DNA from: an uncultured Clostridia bacterium
GTDB taxonomy: Bacteria > Bacillota > Clostridia > Christensenellales > Borkfalkiaceae
Direction of reading: 5' to 3'
Assembly (NCBI GenBank): GCA_947174975.1
Contig: CAMWLA010000057.1
Location: forward strand, 1 to 7,745
Length of the DNA: 7,745 bases
The notes under the pieces were generated by a model. The model had not been told where the DNA came from. It saw only the letters and a list, made by a program, of their open reading frames with translations, and ran no database searches. Of the stretch, positions 6,101 to 7,745 are shown in pieces. Both the position numbers and the translations under genes were made by a program. The first letter of the stretch is position 1. Each line of letters starts with the position of its first letter.

Positions 6101-7615
6101 TTAATTCATACCCGAAAGTTTTTCCGCAAGGTTTTCCAAGTCTTTATCGGGAACTTGTTTTTCGCTTTGCTTAACGGTCATATCCACGACGACCTTTGCC
6201 TTTTCGGGCGGAATAAGCGTGCCTACACCCGCAACGCAGCCGCCGGGACAACCCATTCCCTCTATCATATATCCGTTGAGCTTGCCCGCTTTTGCAAGCA
6301 TTAAAATTTTCTTACAGTCGGTAAGTCCCTCTGCGTGCTGAATTTTAACCTCGGCTTCGGGATAGTACTCGTGTATGCACTTTTCTATCGCGCCGGCAAC
6401 GCCGCCGGCACACGCGTAACCTCTGCCCGCGCCCGTGGCTTCGATACGTACGGGAAGCTCCTCTATTTCTTCAAGATTAATTCCCTTTGCGTCGAACATA
6501 CCCGCAAGCTCTTCAAACGTGATTACGAAATCAACAAAGCTTCTTACAGTTCTTCTCGAAGCTTCCAATTTTTTTGCGGCGCAAGGTCCTATAAACACAA
6601 CCCTTGCGTTGGGATGATTTACCTTAATCGAACGCGCGGTTGCAACCATCGGCGTAAGCTCCTCGGAAACCCTCGGCGCGAGGTCGGGGAACTGCTTTTT
6701 GACGAGCACCGCCCACGCGGGACAGCAGCTTGTGAAAAGGAAAGGAATTTCGCCCGTGGTTACTTCCTTAACGTAATGGTGCGCTTCCGCAATACAGCCG
6801 ACGTCGGCGCCGACGGCGACTTCAAATACGTCTTTAAAGCCTAGCGCAAGCAGCGCGGATTTCATTTTGCCTACCGTGACTTTCGGACCGAACTGCCCGA
6901 CAATTGCGGGGGCAACCGCCGCCACGACTTCGTCACCGTTCTTTATCGCCTTAATAAGCTGATAAATCTGCGACTTATCAGCAATTGCGCCGAACGGACA
7001 TGCAGACATACACTGCCCGCACGCAACGCAAGTATCGTTGTCAATGTGCGCCCTTCCGTATTCGTCGGACGAAATGGCTTTTACGCCGCACGCCGCCGAG
7101 CAAGGACGAATATGGTGCGCAATCGCATCGTAAGGGCAAGCGGCTTTGCACTTGCCGCACTTTATGCACTTGCTCTGGTCTATGTAAGATTTGCCGTTAA
7201 CTATAGATACCGCACCCTTGGGGCATACCTTTACGCACGCGTGCGAAACGCAGTTACGGCACTGGTCGGAAACGTAGTATTCGTTGTCGGGGCATTTATC
7301 GCACGCCGACGGAATTACCTGCATTAAAGGCGGTTCGTAATACTTATCCGCGATATCGCTTTTATTTAAACCCGAAGTTACGTGCACGGGTCTGTTTGCG
7401 GGGCGAAGTGAAAGCCCCATAGCAAGACGGACGCGCTCCGCCGCGATCTGTCTTTCACGGTAGATGCTTTCGCGGTATTTGGGAACCTCGTCTGGAGTTA
7501 TAAGGTAAGGAATTTCCTCTAAGTCGTGTTCGGGATTTTCCGATTCGTAAGCAACCCTTGCTACTGCCGTAAATACCTTTCTTCTGAGTTCCGTTACTAC
7601 GCTTTGACTTTTCAT
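6101..7615 (-). CDS. [FeFe]-hydrogenase with N-terminal ferredoxin domains, group B-like
   Basis: Predicted cytoplasmic iron hydrogenase interconverting protons and H2 with ferredoxin-type electrons. Residues 1-100 form a charged leader of unknown role. Cysteine motifs follow: C105/C108, C119-C122-C127-C131, C150-C153-C156-C160, an isolated C172/C176 pair, and C196-C199-C202-C206, enough for at least three [4Fe-4S] clusters. The H-cluster domain (about 230-470) carries TSCCPAW (295-301; C297 the likely proton-relay cysteine, C298 a ligand), GPCAAKK (343-349, C345) and EGMGCPGGC (452-460, C456 and C460). GPC in place of the classical MPC, and GMGCPGGC in place of MACPGGC, are the signature I associate with group B enzymes rather than the well-studied group A. 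No NADH-binding or partner subunits lie nearby. The ATG at 7615 is preceded by GGAG (7632-7629). The TAA stop is 24 nt before the flavoprotein gene, so the two form one operon. Family call is very secure; the subgroup is less so. Confidence 0.95.
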   Translation of the reverse strand: MKSQSVVTELRRKVFTAVARVAYESENPEHDLEEIPYLITPDEVPKYRESIYRERQIAAERVRLAMGLSLRPANRPVHVTSGLNKSDIADKYYEPPLMQVIPSACDKCPDNEYYVSDQCRNCVSHACVKVCPKGAVSIVNGKSYIDQSKCIKCGKCKAACPYDAIAHHIRPCSAACGVKAISSDEYGRAHIDNDTCVACGQCMSACPFGAIADKSQIYQLIKAIKNGDEVVAAVAPAIVGQFGPKVTVGKMKSALLALGFKDVFEVAVGADVGCIAEAHHYVKEVTTGEIPFLFTSCCPAWAVLVKKQFPDLAPRVSEELTPMVATARSIKVNHPNARVVFIGPCAAKKLEASRRTVRSFVDFVITFEELAGMFDAKGINLEEIEELPVRIEATGAGRGYACAGGVAGAIEKCIHEYYPEAEVKIQHAEGLTDCKKILMLAKAGKLNGYMIEGMGCPGGCVAGVGTLIPPEKAKVVVDMTVKQSEKQVPDKDLENLAEKLSGMN

Positions 7616-7651
7616 AAGATAAATATTTCTCCGAAATTTCTTATCGGTAAA

Positions 7652-7681
7652 ATTATATCATTAATAAGTGTATTTTGTCAA
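7652..7681 (-). promoter_or_regulatory. Sigma-A promoter with extended -10 for the hydrogenase unit
   Basis: On the minus strand there is a perfect TTGACA (7681-7676), an 18-bp spacer and a perfect TATAAT (7657-7652), preceded by TG at -15/-14 to make an extended -10. It lies about 37 nt upstream of the hydrogenase ATG. The -35 box is the centre of a 13-bp palindrome, ATTTTGACAAAAT (7684-7672), a possible operator, although such a palindrome is not rare in AT-rich DNA. No Rex-like or FNR-like site is recognisable. The match to consensus predicts strong basal transcription. Confidence 0.82.
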
Positions 7682-7745
7682 AATTTTTTAGGGTTATAAT
7701 GTTTTACGCCGAGATAAATTGACCAGCCGAGCATTCCCGCCGCAA
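7678..7745 (-). CDS. 3' end of an unrecognised gene, possibly a membrane protein (partial)
   Basis: Only the last 21 codons and a TGA stop (7680-7678) are inside the window; the gene continues past the right edge. The visible C-terminus reads AAGMLGWSIYLGVKHYNPKKF or very close to it: a small hydrophobic, aromatic stretch followed by a basic tail, which would suit the end of a last transmembrane helix with a cytoplasmic tail. I chose this frame because the other two minus-strand frames give charged, low-plausibility peptides before their stops. The family cannot be recognised from so little. The stop codon falls inside the -35 box of the hydrogenase promoter and there is no terminator between them, so transcripts of this gene may run into the hydrogenase. 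Confidence 0.45.
   Translation of the reverse strand, partial: AAGMLGWSIYLGVKHYNPKKF

Noticed and set aside
7640..7684. Rex or FNR operator at the hydrogenase promoter
   Set aside because: Neither the TTGTGAA-type Rex palindrome nor the TTGAT-N4-ATCAA FNR site is present; only the unassigned ATTTTG/CAAAAT palindrome is.

Overview
All recognisable genes lie on the minus strand and give the picture of an anaerobic Clostridia-type Firmicute, probably an uncultured gut lineage. This rests on the prmA-rsmE-mtaB-HIT gene order typical of Firmicutes, a ferredoxin-domain [FeFe]-hydrogenase, AGGAG-type ribosome binding sites, consensus sigma-A promoters and the standard genetic code. The genus cannot be fixed from this window.

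Reading in the direction of transcription (right to left): the last 21 codons of an unrecognised gene enter at the right edge. Its stop codon lies inside the -35 box of a near-perfect extended -10 promoter. That promoter drives a two-gene redox unit: a 504-residue [FeFe]-hydrogenase of the GPC/GMGCPGGC (group B-like) type, and 24 nt later a 282-residue thioredoxin-reductase-like flavoprotein. The flavoprotein keeps the CATC active site and both FAD motifs but has lost the NADPH-binding signature, so a ferredoxin-dependent enzyme is a credible reading. The unit ends in a 282-bp palindromic element (4957-5238) with 24-bp terminal inverted repeats and nested hairpins, followed by an intrinsic terminator.

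A second promoter just past that terminator starts a tightly coupled five-gene operon: prmA (ribosomal protein L11 methyltransferase), rsmE (16S rRNA U1498 methyltransferase), mtaB (tRNA ms2t6A methylthiotransferase), a PrsW-family membrane protease with an extra extracytoplasmic domain, and a HIT/HinT nucleotide hydrolase. Every junction overlaps (4, 4, 11 and 11 nt). Three genes act on the translation machinery; the protease is the outsider.

The left edge (1-106) holds a hairpin-rich non-coding stretch that abuts the HIT stop codon. It shares motif order and hairpin layout, but not stem sequence, with the 282-bp palindrome. The two look like members of one dispersed family of structured elements that sit at the 3' ends of genes. 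This is the least explained signal in the window. No transposase, CRISPR array, tRNA or rRNA is visible.
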